A stretch of 64,000 nucleotides of DNA, from contig NZ_CP012601.1 in assembly GCF_001278755.1 (NCBI RefSeq), positions 2,418,001 to 2,482,000 on the forward strand, written 5' to 3'. The DNA is from Bacillus sp. FJAT-22090. GTDB lineage: Bacteria; Bacillota; Bacilli; Bacillales_A; Planococcaceae. Shown one piece after another: positions 41,454 through 50,881 of the stretch. The notes beneath the pieces were generated by a model. It was given only the letters and a program-made list of their open reading frames with translations, searched no databases and was not told the origin of the DNA. The stretch's first letter is position 1, and every line of letters begins with the position of its first letter. Position numbers and translations under genes: made by a program.

Positions 41454-44164
41454 TACAACCTTTATCTATTACAAAAGAGCTGCCCTTGAAAATAAATGTG
41501 ACAGAAAACGGGAACTTCCGCTTAATATCTATTGGTACATCAGCTGAACAATGGGTTCCTTCCTTATATATCAATCATCGCCAAAGTTTTTTTGGACTGC
41601 AGGCACAAATCGAAGAGAATGCTCTGATTGCAACTCCTGTTGAAATGATGGAGATTTTCTCAGGGAAAGCCCATCCTTTTATAACGTTTACAGGTGATAA
41701 TCATGATTCTAATGAGTGGCTTCGAACTTTTAAAGAAGCGGCAACTACTTGGTCATCTCCTGATTTATGGAGCCAGCTTAATATTGATGGAGTTAACATT
41801 GAAGTAAATGCACCTCTCGAGGAAAAAGGAAAAATACTTATTGCAAATGCTGTCAAACAAAAGCTTTTTCAAGCAGGACTGACAATGGAAGATGTCCCAT
41901 CGCTTGTTCCTTTCTTCCAGCAAGGTGGATGGCCAATTAAATCACAGGCTACTCATCCAAGCTTAATGGTGGCTATACGGTTATCTGAACCAGATGAATT
42001 TGATGACACATGGTTGTTGGAAACAGTAGTTCGTGGCAAAAAGAGCAGTGTGTATTGGACACCTTCCTTTCGGAAAAAAACTTTGCCAATTAAGGATGCT
42101 TTACCAGATAAATGGAATACTTTTAGTGAATATATTGCAGAGACACAAGCTAAAATTTTCTCGCTCATATCTTCTATTGACCCATCTAACTTAAACATAT
42201 TCTTTTCTTCCCCATTGGCAGATGAGGAAGTACGTGTCTTCCTTAGAGATGACCTAGTGAAATTACAGGCGCTTGGATTCGAGGTTATCCTTCCGGCTTG
42301 GTTGAAAGCAGTGAAAGAAACAAAAATGCGTGTAAAAACCATTGCTCAAACAGCAAATACTTACAAAACGGCTGCTGGTCTCGATGAGATCCTAAAATTT
42401 AACTGGAGCTTTTCTTTAAATGGGCAGGAAATATCTGCAGAGGATTTTCAAACGCTAGTGAATGAAAATCGTTCTTATATTCAAGCAGGCAATGAATGGT
42501 TCCGTATTGATGCAGCATGGATGCATGAAATCAGAGAACTCATGAAGAAATCGGAGGATGAAAACTGGACGGTTAAAGAGCTTTTATTCCGAGAGATTCC
42601 CGAAGAAATTGCACTTGCATTAGATGATGATAATGATCAGTCAAATGAAGATCCTTTATTCGAATTTGAAATGCAAAAGTCTCTGAAATCATTGATGGAT
42701 CAGTTATCAGAGAAAAAAGGATTTCCTGAAATCCCGATCTCGCCAAATTTGTTGACAACATTGCGTCCTTACCAACAGCTTGGTCTTGACTGGCTAGTGT
42801 TTATGCGAAACGATAAATTCGGAGCTTGTTTGGCCGATGATATGGGACTTGGGAAAACAGTACAGCTAATCTCATACTTATTGCATGTACATGAAAAGGA
42901 TGAACAGCCAACTCCGTCTCTTATCATCTGCCCTACATCTGTCCTTGGAAACTGGCAAAAAGAGCTTGCAAAGTTTGCACCATCTTTAAAAGTACAGACA
43001 CATTATGGATCTGGCCGTACGAAAGAAATTGATATGACAGCGGATGTTGTCATCACGACTTTTGGTACTGCTATGCAAGATATTGAGTCTTTGGAAGAAA
43101 TCGTGTGGGCTAGTGTCACACTGGATGAGGCTCAAAATATTAAAAACATGCATACAAAACAATCACGTGCCATTCGTAAACTGAATGGTGCACACCATAT
43201 TGCGCTAACTGGAACACCTGTTGAGAATAGATTGTCTGAGCTTTGGTCTATTTTCGATTTTATTCATAAAGGGTACTTAGGCTCTTTCCGTAAGTTCCAA
43301 GAAAATTATATTGTACCGATTGAGCGCGATAATTCAGAATCCATTAAGCATAAGTTACGTGTAAAAATCCAACCGTTCTTACTAAGAAGAACGAAGCAAG
43401 ATCCTGAATTACTTCTTAACTTGCCTGAAAAACTGGAGCAACGGGAATATTGTGCGTTAACTACTGAGCAGGCTGCTCTATATGAATCGCTTATACAAGA
43501 AACGGTTAGTAAACTTGATACGCTCAGCGGCTTTGAGAAAAAAGGACTTATATTGAAAATGCTAAGCAAGCTTAAACAGCTATGTAATCATCCTGCCCTT
43601 TATTTAAAAGAGCCATTTGATGATGCAGAAGATATGCTCGATCGTTCCGAAAAACTTGCACGTATTGTGACAATGGCGGGAGAAATCGCCGCTAGTGGAG
43701 AGCAGTGTTTAATCTTTACTCAATATATTGGAATGGGCCACTTGTTGCAGCATTGCCTGACAGAGCTATATGATATTGATGCTCCGTTCTTAACAGGCAG
43801 TATGCCAAAAAATCAACGTGACCATCTTGTTGAAGCGTTCCAAGCTAAAGAGTTTCCAGTCTTTCTTTTATCATTAAAAGCAGGTGGAACTGGATTAAAT
43901 TTAACCGCAGCAAGCCATGTATTGCACGCCGATCGCTGGTGGAATCCGGCTGTTGAAAATCAAGCAACTGACCGTGCTTACCGTATCGGACAAACGAACT
44001 TTGTTCATGTGCATAAATTTATTACAATCGGTACAATTGAAGAAAAAATAGACAAACTTCTTGTTGAAAAACAAGCATTATCGGAAGAATTGATTCATTC
44101 TAGCCAATGGATTACCGAAATGTCCGACACCGATCTAAAGGATCTTTTGACTTTATCGATCTAA
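41450..44164 (+). CDS. ywqA: SNF2-family DNA-dependent ATPase/helicase
   Basis: 904 residues from the ATG at 41450 (AAAGGA 11 nt upstream). An N-terminal SNF2-associated domain is followed by the ATPase core: motif I DDMGLGKTVQLISYLL, motif II LDEAQNIKN, motif III ALTGTPVENRLSELW, and C-terminal motifs V/VI LKAGGTGLNLTAASHV and QATDRAYRIGQTN. It translocates on double-stranded DNA and remodels protein-DNA contacts; its specific target is unknown. Coupled to the SWIM protein upstream. Confidence 0.93.
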   Translation: MIQPLSITKELPLKINVTENGNFRLISIGTSAEQWVPSLYINHRQSFFGLQAQIEENALIATPVEMMEIFSGKAHPFITFTGDNHDSNEWLRTFKEAATTWSSPDLWSQLNIDGVNIEVNAPLEEKGKILIANAVKQKLFQAGLTMEDVPSLVPFFQQGGWPIKSQATHPSLMVAIRLSEPDEFDDTWLLETVVRGKKSSVYWTPSFRKKTLPIKDALPDKWNTFSEYIAETQAKIFSLISSIDPSNLNIFFSSPLADEEVRVFLRDDLVKLQALGFEVILPAWLKAVKETKMRVKTIAQTANTYKTAAGLDEILKFNWSFSLNGQEISAEDFQTLVNENRSYIQAGNEWFRIDAAWMHEIRELMKKSEDENWTVKELLFREIPEEIALALDDDNDQSNEDPLFEFEMQKSLKSLMDQLSEKKGFPEIPISPNLLTTLRPYQQLGLDWLVFMRNDKFGACLADDMGLGKTVQLISYLLHVHEKDEQPTPSLIICPTSVLGNWQKELAKFAPSLKVQTHYGSGRTKEIDMTADVVITTFGTAMQDIESLEEIVWASVTLDEAQNIKNMHTKQSRAIRKLNGAHHIALTGTPVENRLSELWSIFDFIHKGYLGSFRKFQENYIVPIERDNSESIKHKLRVKIQPFLLRRTKQDPELLLNLPEKLEQREYCALTTEQAALYESLIQETVSKLDTLSGFEKKGLILKMLSKLKQLCNHPALYLKEPFDDAEDMLDRSEKLARIVTMAGEIAASGEQCLIFTQYIGMGHLLQHCLTELYDIDAPFLTGSMPKNQRDHLVEAFQAKEFPVFLLSLKAGGTGLNLTAASHVLHADRWWNPAVENQATDRAYRIGQTNFVHVHKFITIGTIEEKIDKLLVEKQALSEELIHSSQWITEMSDTDLKDLLTLSI

Positions 44165-44176
44165 TCCTACAGAAAC

Positions 44177-44211
44177 TAAAACCTGACCGTGCTTCTTCGG
44201 TCAGGTTTTTC
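44177..44211 (+). terminator. Terminator of ywqB-ywqA
   Basis: AACCTGACCG/CGGTCAGGTT stem, 8-nt loop, then TTTTTCTC. 13 nt after the ywqA stop. Confidence 0.9.
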
Positions 44212-44251
44212 TCTCATGATTCAACAGTAACGCGTGCGGTCTGATAAGTAT

Positions 44252-44650
44252 TTATACTGGAAGTTGATTTGTATGTGATGTTGGAAATTCGAAGTCTGAT
44301 TCTATTTTCTTTTCGTTCGGTTGATGTGGTTCTTGATCATCACGTTTCTTCGTTACTAAAAATCGGATGTCCTCCACAACTACTTCAGTTACAAACACTC
44401 TCCCTTCTCCTTTTTCATATGACCTCGTATTAAGCCTACCTGTTATCCCGACAAGTGAGCCTCTCCCACAATACTTTACGGTCGTTTCTGCGAGCTTTCC
44501 CCAAATCGTGCATAGCACAAAGTCCGCTTCATCTGTTTTATATCCCTTATTTACTGCAATTACAAAACTTGTTTGTACCCTTCCTTCGGATAAATATTTG
44601 AGCTGTGGAGCTTTTGTCATTCGTCCGATTAATGAAACTGTGTTCACCAT
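44252..44650 (-). CDS. ssbB: Single-stranded DNA-binding protein, SsbB type
   Basis: 132 residues from the ATG at 44650, with GGAGGTGA 2 nt upstream of the AAATG; the longer frame to 44746 lacks a site. OB-fold start MVNTVSLIGRMTKAPQLKYL, middle DFVLCTIWGKLAETTVKYC, and GSLVGITGRLNTRSYEKGEG. It lacks the acidic C-terminal tip DDDIPF of housekeeping SSB, as expected of the shorter competence paralogue SsbB (YwpH). Binds single-stranded DNA. Monocistronic; the position next to ywqA and ywpF agrees with B. subtilis. Confidence 0.85.
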   Translation of the reverse strand: MVNTVSLIGRMTKAPQLKYLSEGRVQTSFVIAVNKGYKTDEADFVLCTIWGKLAETTVKYCGRGSLVGITGRLNTRSYEKGEGRVFVTEVVVEDIRFLVTKKRDDQEPHQPNEKKIESDFEFPTSHTNQLPV

Positions 44651-44918
44651 TTCACCTCCTTCTATTTTGATTAGCACCATCATAAAGCTATTCCAAATAG
44701 TTAGCAAAAGTCGAAAATGGCATTTTAGCCTCGTTTTTTCATTCAAAATGCGATTCTAGTAACATTCATTTTTCTGAAACCTTCATAATACAAGCTTTCT
44801 AAAAATCAAAAATGGAAATTTCGCATTTCTTTATTATTTTGCCAGTAGTTCCACCTATCCGTGCATCCTTATTATGTTATAATATGGTTTAATCAAATCC
44901 TTCATAAGGAGAATGCAG

Positions 44919-45359
44919 ATGAAAACTTTTAAAATGATTTCAATTGATATTATACGCGAAGAAGAGGTAGTTTCTATTTCTCTTGAAGATGGTATTGTGA
45001 TTAATCAAGAAAATACAAGCCGTTCTTGGATATTGGAGCTTTTTATCGATAAAAAATATGAGAATCTTTTTCAAGAATTTCAATCAACCAATGAAATCCT
45101 GAATGTGCAGGTTATTATTTCTTATCCTGAAAACGAACCTGCTAATTTTGAAGTTGTTACATATTCAGTGAAAGAAATTGGACAACACATTTCTGTATTG
45201 TTAAAAGGTACATTAAAGCACGTACGAAGAAAATATGCAGAATCTCTCCTTGAAGAATTGATACAAGAAGGACTAACTGGAGAAGAACTACTAGCCAAAT
45301 TTGAAAAATACATGAAAACAAGACCTAAGCTAAAAACAGACCAAATAAAAAAAAGCTGA
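44919..45359 (+). CDS. ywpF: YwpF-like protein
   Basis: 146 residues; the second of two in-frame ATGs (44919) has AAGGAG 7 nt upstream, while 44913 is too close. An extended -10 TGTTATAAT is at 44875-44883. Beta-rich N-terminal two thirds (MKTFKMISIDIIREEEVVSI, WILELFIDKKYENLFQEF) and a helical tail. In B. subtilis ywpF lies in the same neighbourhood with ssbB. No catalytic residues are recognisable; function unknown. Confidence 0.75.
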   Translation: MKTFKMISIDIIREEEVVSISLEDGIVINQENTSRSWILELFIDKKYENLFQEFQSTNEILNVQVIISYPENEPANFEVVTYSVKEIGQHISVLLKGTLKHVRRKYAESLLEELIQEGLTGEELLAKFEKYMKTRPKLKTDQIKKS

Positions 45360-45384
45360 CTCAATGGAGTCAGCACTTTTTTTA
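45347..45384. terminator. Terminator between ywpF and lipoprotein 4
   Basis: AGCTGACT/AGTCAGC stem with A-runs and T-runs on both sides, spanning the ends of ywpF and the convergent lipoprotein gene. Confidence 0.85.
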
Positions 45385-45750
45385 CTCATTTCTCTCTTTT
45401 ATATCTTGTTTTATCGTTTGTCCTGCTTCGTTGTTTGCCCCATTCATTTCAGGAACCACATCGTCATTAACACCATTAAAACCATTCGATTGATTTGGAA
45501 CTGTATCTTGGTATCCATTATTTGTCCCATTCGTTCCACCTGTTCCATTCATACCGTTTGGTCCCGTTGTCCCGCCATAATCGTTCGTTCCATTGTTATT
45601 ATTCCCGTTAGGTGTTACATCGTCCCCACCTCGCTGAACATCGTCCAATGGAGTGTCATTATCGTTAGGAAAAGCACCTTCATCGTTGTTATTACATCCA
45701 ACTAATAAGAAAGCACTCATTGCTACTGCAGGAATTGCCTTTTTCCACAT
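45382..45750 (-). CDS. Asn/Gly-rich lipoprotein, tandem copy 4
   Basis: 122 residues from the ATG at 45750 (MWKKAIPAVAMSAFLLVGC); AAAAGGAGG is 8 nt upstream. Lipobox LLVGC gives a lipid-anchored Cys19. The mature part is poly-Asn/Asp/Gly/Thr (GGTTGPNGMNGTGGTNGTNN) with a conserved start CNNN, then a DDVQ-type stretch, and ends IKQDIKERNE. Intrinsically disordered; no known domain. The downstream member of a four-copy tandem family; the copy farthest from the others in sequence. Surface-exposed, of unknown function. Confidence 0.75.
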   Translation of the reverse strand: MWKKAIPAVAMSAFLLVGCNNNDEGAFPNDNDTPLDDVQRGGDDVTPNGNNNNGTNDYGGTTGPNGMNGTGGTNGTNNGYQDTVPNQSNGFNGVNDDVVPEMNGANNEAGQTIKQDIKERNE

Positions 45751-45849
45751 AAATAAATTCCTCCTTTTTATTTTCATCAAACGATTACAAGATGGGAGGA
45801 ACTATCCCATGGGCTGTTATGCAAATTAATTAGATATTTTTATATCTAA

Positions 45850-46227
45850 TCATTGATCCTTGTCGTTTATTATTCCATCCATGTTGTTGCCGTTGTTGCC
45901 ATTATTGCCGATGCCGTTGTTTCCATTATTGCCATTGATGCCATTGTTTCCGTTGTTGTCGTTTTCGCCGATTTCGCCATCGTCACCGTGATCAACGCCA
46001 TCATCGAGGTCTAAACCGTTATTGTTATTAGTATTTGTTCCACCCATACCATTTCCGTTTGTACCATTATTATTGTTATTATCCATATCAGGTGTGATCT
46101 CATCTACACCCTCTTGAACATCTTGCATTGGAGTTTCATTATCATCTGGAACACCATTGTTGTTGTTATTACATCCAACCAATAAAAATGCACTCAATGC
46201 TACAGCAGGAACGGCTTTTTTCCACAT
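45850..46227 (-). CDS. Asn/Gly-rich lipoprotein, tandem copy 3
   Basis: 125 residues; the MWKKAVPAVALSAFLLVGC signal and lipobox are nearly identical to the sister copies. The mature part is a Gly/Asn repeat (GNNGNNGIGNNGNNGNN) and lacks the IKEI-type tail found in copies 1, 2 and 4; it ends GIINDKDQ. The site AAAGGAGGAATT is shared by all four. It appears to have expanded its repeat at the expense of the tail. Confidence 0.75.
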   Translation of the reverse strand: MWKKAVPAVALSAFLLVGCNNNNNGVPDDNETPMQDVQEGVDEITPDMDNNNNNGTNGNGMGGTNTNNNNGLDLDDGVDHGDDGEIGENDNNGNNGINGNNGNNGIGNNGNNGNNMDGIINDKDQ

Positions 46228-46329
46228 AAAAAAATTCCTCCTTTCTGGATTATGTTCATCACACTATGGTGACTTACAATAGGTTATCCGGAAAGGAAGG
46301 AACTATCCCATGGCAAAAATGCCTGTTTT

Positions 46330-46674
46330 TTACTCCGTTATCTCTTTTATTTCTTGTTTCGTCGATTGACGACTATTGTTGTTTGCGTTTGGAACAGTCT
46401 CGTCATTGACACCATTGTTAGTACCTGTACCTGCGCCACCATCAAAGCCAGCTGGATTGTTTTGGCCATTATTATTGTCATTCGTATTTGTTCCACCTGT
46501 GCCGTTCATTCCATTGCCATTGTTATTATTCATATCAGGTGTGAGGTCATTCAAATCCTCTTGAACTTCTTCCATTGGTGTTTCGTTATTGTTCGGAGCT
46601 GCATTATCGTTGTTATTACATCCTACCAATAAAAAAGCGCTTAATGCTATAGCAGGAATTGCTTTTTTCCACAT
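46330..46674 (-). CDS. Asn/Gly-rich lipoprotein, tandem copy 2
   Basis: 114 residues. Signal MWKKAIPAIALSAFLLVGC with lipobox. Then CNNNDNAAPNNNETPMEEVQ, a TPDMNNNNGN stretch, GGTNTNDNNNGQNNPAG and a C-terminal KQEIKEITE tail. Copies 1 and 2 share the segment between the lipobox and PMEEV almost exactly, so they are the most recent duplicates. Confidence 0.75.
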   Translation of the reverse strand: MWKKAIPAIALSAFLLVGCNNNDNAAPNNNETPMEEVQEDLNDLTPDMNNNNGNGMNGTGGTNTNDNNNGQNNPAGFDGGAGTGTNNGVNDETVPNANNNSRQSTKQEIKEITE

Positions 46675-46804
46675 AAAAAATTCCTCCTTTCTGGTTTATG
46701 TTCATCACACTAAGGTGATTTACGATAGATTGTCCAGGAAAGGAGGGAACTATCCCATGGCATAAATGCCTGTTTTTTCATTTATTGAATGTATCAGATT
46801 GCTT

Positions 46805-47170
46805 TTACTTCGTTATTTCTTTTATTTCTTGTTGCATCGTTTGACCAGTATCATTGTTTGCATCTGGAACTAAGTCTTCATTGATCCCTTTGTTTTCATT
46901 TGGAACTACATCATCGAGACCGTTGTCTCCAGCACCACCGTCATATCCACTTTCATTCGTATTAGTGCCGCCTATTCCATTCATTCCATTACCATTGATA
47001 TCATTCACATCAGGTGTAAGGTCGTTCATATCAGGTACGAGGTCGTTAACATCCTCCCCAACTTCTTCCATTGGTGTTTCATTATTATTCGGTGCTGCAT
47101 TATCATTATTATTACACCCAACCAATAAAAAGGCACTCAACGTTAAAGCAGGAACAGCTTTTTTCCACAT
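46805..47170 (-). CDS. Asn/Gly-rich lipoprotein, tandem copy 1
   Basis: 121 residues from the ATG at 47170 (MWKKAVPALTLSAFLLVGC). The longer frame to 47206 overlaps the conserved upstream element. Like copy 2 in CNNNDNAAPNNNETPMEEV, but it contains a short tandem DLVPDMNDLTPDVNDINGN and ends QQEIKEITK. First gene of the tandem set, 155 bp after fabZ on the opposite side of a conserved upstream element. Confidence 0.75.
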   Translation of the reverse strand: MWKKAVPALTLSAFLLVGCNNNDNAAPNNNETPMEEVGEDVNDLVPDMNDLTPDVNDINGNGMNGIGGTNTNESGYDGGAGDNGLDDVVPNENKGINEDLVPDANNDTGQTMQQEIKEITK

Positions 47171-47202
47171 AAAAAAATTCCTCCTTTTCTGGTTAATGTT
47201 CA

Positions 47203-47256
47203 TCACACTATGGTGATTTACAATAGATTGTCCAGAAAGGAAGGAACTATCCTATG
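47203..47256 (-). promoter_or_regulatory. Conserved element upstream of the tandem lipoproteins
   Basis: Upstream of copies 1, 2 and 3 lies the same block: TCACACTATGGTGA (47203-47216; also 46705-46718 with one change and 46259-46272), then a linker, and AACTATCC-ATGG (47244-47256; also 46748-46760, 46300-46312). The second part alone occurs at 45800-45812 above copy 4. TCAC and GTGA form a short inverted repeat 30-45 nt before each start codon. Probably a promoter/operator copied with the genes; the sigma factor is not identified. Confidence 0.55.
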
Positions 47257-47324
47257 GCATTCCTGCCTGTTTTTTTGATTAAAAAAATGAATAAAGTATA
47301 ACACTCTTCTAGAGCGGAATACTA

Positions 47325-47765
47325 TTATTGATTGTCTACTACTGGTCCTAATGCGAAGAGGATATCAGCCTCACAAACAAGTTCACCGTCTACTGTTGCG
47401 ATTCCATGCCCTTTGCCCATAGCTCCACGAAGTTTAACTAGTTCTACTTCCAGCTTTAATTGATCACCTGGTTTAACTTGGCGTTTAAATCTGCAATTAT
47501 CAATACCAGTGAAAAAAGCGAGTCTTCCTTTATTTTCAGGAATTTGAAGAACTGCTACTGCTCCAACTTGCGCTAACGCCTCTACGATTAATACTCCCGG
47601 CATCACTGGGTATCCTGGGAAATGTCCATTAAAAAATTCTTCATTTATCGTGACATTTTTAAGTCCTACTGCTCGTTTACCTTCTTCTACTTCAAGAATT
47701 CGATCAATCATTAAAAATGGATAACGATGAGGTAAAATCGCTTGAACTTGCTCTGTTGTTAACAT
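47325..47765 (-). CDS. fabZ: 3-hydroxyacyl-ACP dehydratase
   Basis: 146 residues, the standard FabZ length. Dehydrates 3-hydroxyacyl-ACP in fatty-acid elongation. Active-site His48 in [13 protein letters not shown] and Glu62 in VEALAQVG are present. The hot-dog fold start [20 protein letters not shown] is typical. GGAGGGAA stands before the ATG. Last gene of the flhO-flhP-47787-fabZ leftward cluster. Confidence 0.95.
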   Translation of the reverse strand: MLTTEQVQAILPHRYPFLMIDRILEVEEGKRAVGLKNVTINEEFFNGHFPGYPVMPGVLIVEALAQVGAVAVLQIPENKGRLAFFTGIDNCRFKRQVKPGDQLKLEVELVKLRGAMGKGHGIATVDGELVCEADILFALGPVVDNQ

Positions 47766-47786
47766 GGTTTTCCCTCCGATATGTCC

Positions 47787-48053
47787 CTATTTACCGTCTT
47801 TTATATCTAAAATATGCTGATACGTTTCCCATTTGAGTGCGTCTTTCGCAGATCCTTCTCCAAGGACCCCGTATCCAACCATTAAACCTGCTGCAGCTGC
47901 TCCTACAAGGAGTGCGATAACTATTAGTATACGCAGCCATATGGGGAACATGCGAATTTGGACCCAATTGATTTTTTTCGTTTCAGTTTTAGCTTCTTGC
48001 GCTTTTTCTATTTTTCGTTGTTGTCTGCCAGAAATTTTAACTTCTTCTGTCAT
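47787..48053 (-). CDS. EpuA-like small membrane protein
   Basis: 88 residues. A basic cytoplasmic start (RQQRKIEKAQEAKTETKK), one membrane helix (about 36-60, WLRILIVIALLVGAAAAGLM), and a short outer part GVLGEGSAKDALKWETYQHI. This pattern, sometimes misnamed DNA-directed RNA polymerase subunit beta, is the EpuA-like family found beside flhP and fabZ in Bacillales. Function unknown. It lies 24 nt after flhP and 21 nt before fabZ. Confidence 0.75.
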   Translation of the reverse strand: MTEEVKISGRQQRKIEKAQEAKTETKKINWVQIRMFPIWLRILIVIALLVGAAAAGLMVGYGVLGEGSAKDALKWETYQHILDIKDGK

Positions 48054-48077
48054 AAGCCCAACTCCTTACGGAAAAGA

Positions 48078-48917
48078 TTATCTTATCCCATTTATTAGAC
48101 CCAACATTTGGTCTGCTATCGATATTGATCTTGCACTGAATTGATAAGAACGCTGAGCAGTCATTAACTCAGTCATTTCTTTTGACATATCTACATTAGA
48201 CATTTCCAATACTTGATTCGTTAAAGCTATTTCACCACGTTCAGCACCTTGAAGGTCAATTATCACATCTTGTGCATTGACCCCTAACTCTGCCAAATTG
48301 TTTGGCAATACAATGTACGTCTCAGAAAGCTGTTCCATTAACTGTGGTTTTTGTAAAACAGAAACTGCTAATTCTCTTTGGACAGTAGAACCATCTGGAT
48401 AATTTGCTGTTAGTACACCAGACTCGTTTACAGAAAAACTTGAAACGTTCTCTGGAATAGTAATTGCTTGTCCAGCTGCATCAGCCACAGGATAACCATC
48501 TCCTGTAACGAGCATTAAGTTACCATTTTCCATTGGCGAAACATAAAATGCACCTTGACGAGTATAAGCCGTCTGTTGGCCATTTTCTCCATCTGGCATT
48601 AAAACATTAAAATATTGCTTTGGTTCCTGAAAAGCAAAATCTAAATCACGTCCCGTAGATTGGAGACTTCCTTGCTTCCAGTTCATGGATGCCTGTGCAA
48701 GTGAAGCTCCAACTCCATAGCGAATTCCTACGGGTGATTGACGATCTACTTTGTCCAACTTGTCATTGTTAAATTGTTGGTATAATAGCTCTTGAAATTT
48801 TACATCTTTCGCTTTATAACCATGCGTATTGGAGTTCGCAAGGTTGTTTCCAATAATGTCCATTTGATTTTGAAGCTGTGACATTGTATTCGTAGCTGTA
48901 ACCATTGTACGTAACAT
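48078..48917 (-). CDS. flhP: Flagellar hook-basal body protein FlhP
   Basis: 279 residues. FlgF/FlgG-family rod protein: MLRTMVTATNTMSQLQNQMD with the N-terminal DIIGNNLANSNTHGYKA motif, and the C-terminal helix ELMTAQRSYQFSARSISIAD. Structural part of the flagellar distal rod/hook, exported without a cleaved signal. Downstream of flhO as in B. subtilis. Confidence 0.92.
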   Translation of the reverse strand: MLRTMVTATNTMSQLQNQMDIIGNNLANSNTHGYKAKDVKFQELLYQQFNNDKLDKVDRQSPVGIRYGVGASLAQASMNWKQGSLQSTGRDLDFAFQEPKQYFNVLMPDGENGQQTAYTRQGAFYVSPMENGNLMLVTGDGYPVADAAGQAITIPENVSSFSVNESGVLTANYPDGSTVQRELAVSVLQKPQLMEQLSETYIVLPNNLAELGVNAQDVIIDLQGAERGEIALTNQVLEMSNVDMSKEMTELMTAQRSYQFSARSISIADQMLGLINGIR

Positions 48918-49008
48918 CTATGGGTGCCTCCTCTTAAATTTAGAAAGAAGAATAAATTTTTCTATATTGTTACTGTCTAGCTTCCGCCTTCTGTTGTCTT
49001 ACGTATTT

Positions 49009-49848
49009 CTAATTTACCCGTCCTACTTCATTTACTGCTTTTTGCATGCTTTGGTCGTATGCTTGAAGTACTTTTTGATTTGCTTCAAAAGCTCGGTATG
49101 CTGTTAACATTTCCGTCATTGTTTTAGCAGTATCTACGTTGGAACGTTCAATATATCCTTGTTGCATCGAAAAACTAACGTTTTCCGTATCGTAAGCTGA
49201 AGGCAAGTTTGTACCATCCGCAGTTTTAAATAAACCATTGTCTTGTTTAATCAACGTTTCTGGTTGGGTGGAAAAAGAAACACCGATTTGCTCGATTGCC
49301 GCATCTTCTACATAAATCTGCCCATCACCAGCAACACGAAAATCGTCATTTTGAAGCTGAATACGTTGCCCATTTGAATCAAGAACATACAGACCTTGAG
49401 GATTTGTTAAAAATCCTTCCGGATCTAATGTGAAGCTCCCATTACGAGTGTATGCTTCTCCTTCCACTGGATGCTGTAAACGATAAAAAATGGCACCTGT
49501 TTGACCCGTTTCTGCATCTTCTGGTAGTAAACCATCAATCAAAGAAATATCCGTATTCAAGCCCGTTTCTTGCAGCTGACCTTGCTGCATCAAAGCGATT
49601 GTTTCTTGCATATAAACACCAGTACCTACTGCTCCAACACCTGTTGCATATTTCCCTTTGATAGGAGCATCCATTGGAATATTGGAAGGTCCTAATTTGG
49701 ATAAAAACATTTCAGGAAATGATCTAATCGCTGATTGATCCGCTTTATATCCAGGCGTATTTGCGTTTGCCATATTATTTGTCAGTAATTCCGTTCTACG
49801 CTGTTGCGCAATCATTCCAGATGCAACTGTATGAAATCCACGAAACAT
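49009..49848 (-). CDS. flhO: Flagellar hook-basal body protein FlhO
   Basis: 279 residues. MFRGFHTVASGMIAQQRRTE and ELLTNNMANANTPGYKADQS mark the N-terminal FlgG-type helix; AYTRNGSFTLDPEGFLTNPQ is the FlgG-family core; NVDTAKTMTEMLTAYRAFEA ends the protein. Rod component paired with flhP. Starts 40 nt after mbl. Confidence 0.92.
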   Translation of the reverse strand: MFRGFHTVASGMIAQQRRTELLTNNMANANTPGYKADQSAIRSFPEMFLSKLGPSNIPMDAPIKGKYATGVGAVGTGVYMQETIALMQQGQLQETGLNTDISLIDGLLPEDAETGQTGAIFYRLQHPVEGEAYTRNGSFTLDPEGFLTNPQGLYVLDSNGQRIQLQNDDFRVAGDGQIYVEDAAIEQIGVSFSTQPETLIKQDNGLFKTADGTNLPSAYDTENVSFSMQQGYIERSNVDTAKTMTEMLTAYRAFEANQKVLQAYDQSMQKAVNEVGRVN

Positions 49849-49888
49849 TAGAATGCCTCCTCTTTAGTCCAGCTGCAGTACCAGCCAG

Positions 49889-50881
49889 TTATCTTCTTGA
49901 GATTCTATCAATATTATCTAACATGATTCCCGTGCCTATTGCTACACAATCCATAGGACTCTCTGCTATAAATACTGGCACTTTCAATTCTTCTACAAGA
50001 AGATGATCCATTCCATGTAAAAGTGCTCCCCCACCAGTAATGATTACGCCACGGTCAATTATATCGGCCGATAATTCAGGCGGTGTCTTTTCTAAAACAT
50101 TTTTCGCTGCTTGTACAATAACAGAAACTGATTCGCGTAATGCTTTTTCAATTTCTTCTGAACGAATGGTAATGGTTCTTGGAAGACCAGTTACCATATC
50201 ACGTCCACGAATATCCATCTCTTCATTACGACTATTTGGAAATACAGTACCTATCGTAATTTTTATGTTTTCCGCTGTACGTTCCCCTATTAAAAGCTTG
50301 TACTCTTTTTTTATATATTGAAGGATGTCGTTGTCAAAAACATCTCCGGCAATTTTAATAGATTCAGAAGTAACGATGTCTCCCATTGAAAGTACTGCAA
50401 CATCTGTAGTACCTCCACCGATATCGACAACCATATTACCGCTTGGTTGGAAAATATCCATTCCTGCTCCAATTGCTGCAACTTTAGGTTCCTCTTCCAA
50501 ATATACTTTTTTACCGCCCGATTTTTCTGCTGCTTCTCGAATTGCTTTTTGTTCTACACTTGTAATGTTAGTAGGACAACAAATTAAAATGCGAGGCTTA
50601 GATAGAAATCCTTTTACGTTTAATTTGTTAATAAAATGCTTTAGCATTGCTTCTGTCACGTCAAAATCAGCAATTACTCCATCTTTTAGTGGGCGAATAG
50701 CAACAATATTCCCTGGTGTTCTGCCCACCATTTGACGTGCTTCTTCTCCAACTGCAAGCACTTTGTTTGAGCTTTTATCTATAGCAACTACGGATGGTTC
50801 ATTTAAAACAATCCCTTTACCCTTTACATGAATTAATACGTTCGCTGTTCCTAAGTCGATTCCTATATCCTTCGCAAACAT
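49889..50881 (-). CDS. mbl: MreB-like cytoskeletal protein Mbl
   Basis: 330 residues from the ATG at 50881; AAGGAG is 11 nt upstream (a TTG at 50887 is also open). Bacterial actin that guides sidewall peptidoglycan synthesis. Actin-fold motifs: phosphate-1 DLGTANVLIHVKGKG, phosphate-2 VVDIGGGTTDVAVLSMGDIV, adenosine motif GVIITGGGALLHGMDHLL. CCPTNITSVEQKAIREAAEK and the order spoIIID-mbl-flhO identify Mbl rather than MreB. Confidence 0.95.
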   Translation of the reverse strand: MFAKDIGIDLGTANVLIHVKGKGIVLNEPSVVAIDKSSNKVLAVGEEARQMVGRTPGNIVAIRPLKDGVIADFDVTEAMLKHFINKLNVKGFLSKPRILICCPTNITSVEQKAIREAAEKSGGKKVYLEEEPKVAAIGAGMDIFQPSGNMVVDIGGGTTDVAVLSMGDIVTSESIKIAGDVFDNDILQYIKKEYKLLIGERTAENIKITIGTVFPNSRNEEMDIRGRDMVTGLPRTITIRSEEIEKALRESVSVIVQAAKNVLEKTPPELSADIIDRGVIITGGGALLHGMDHLLVEELKVPVFIAESPMDCVAIGTGIMLDNIDRISRR

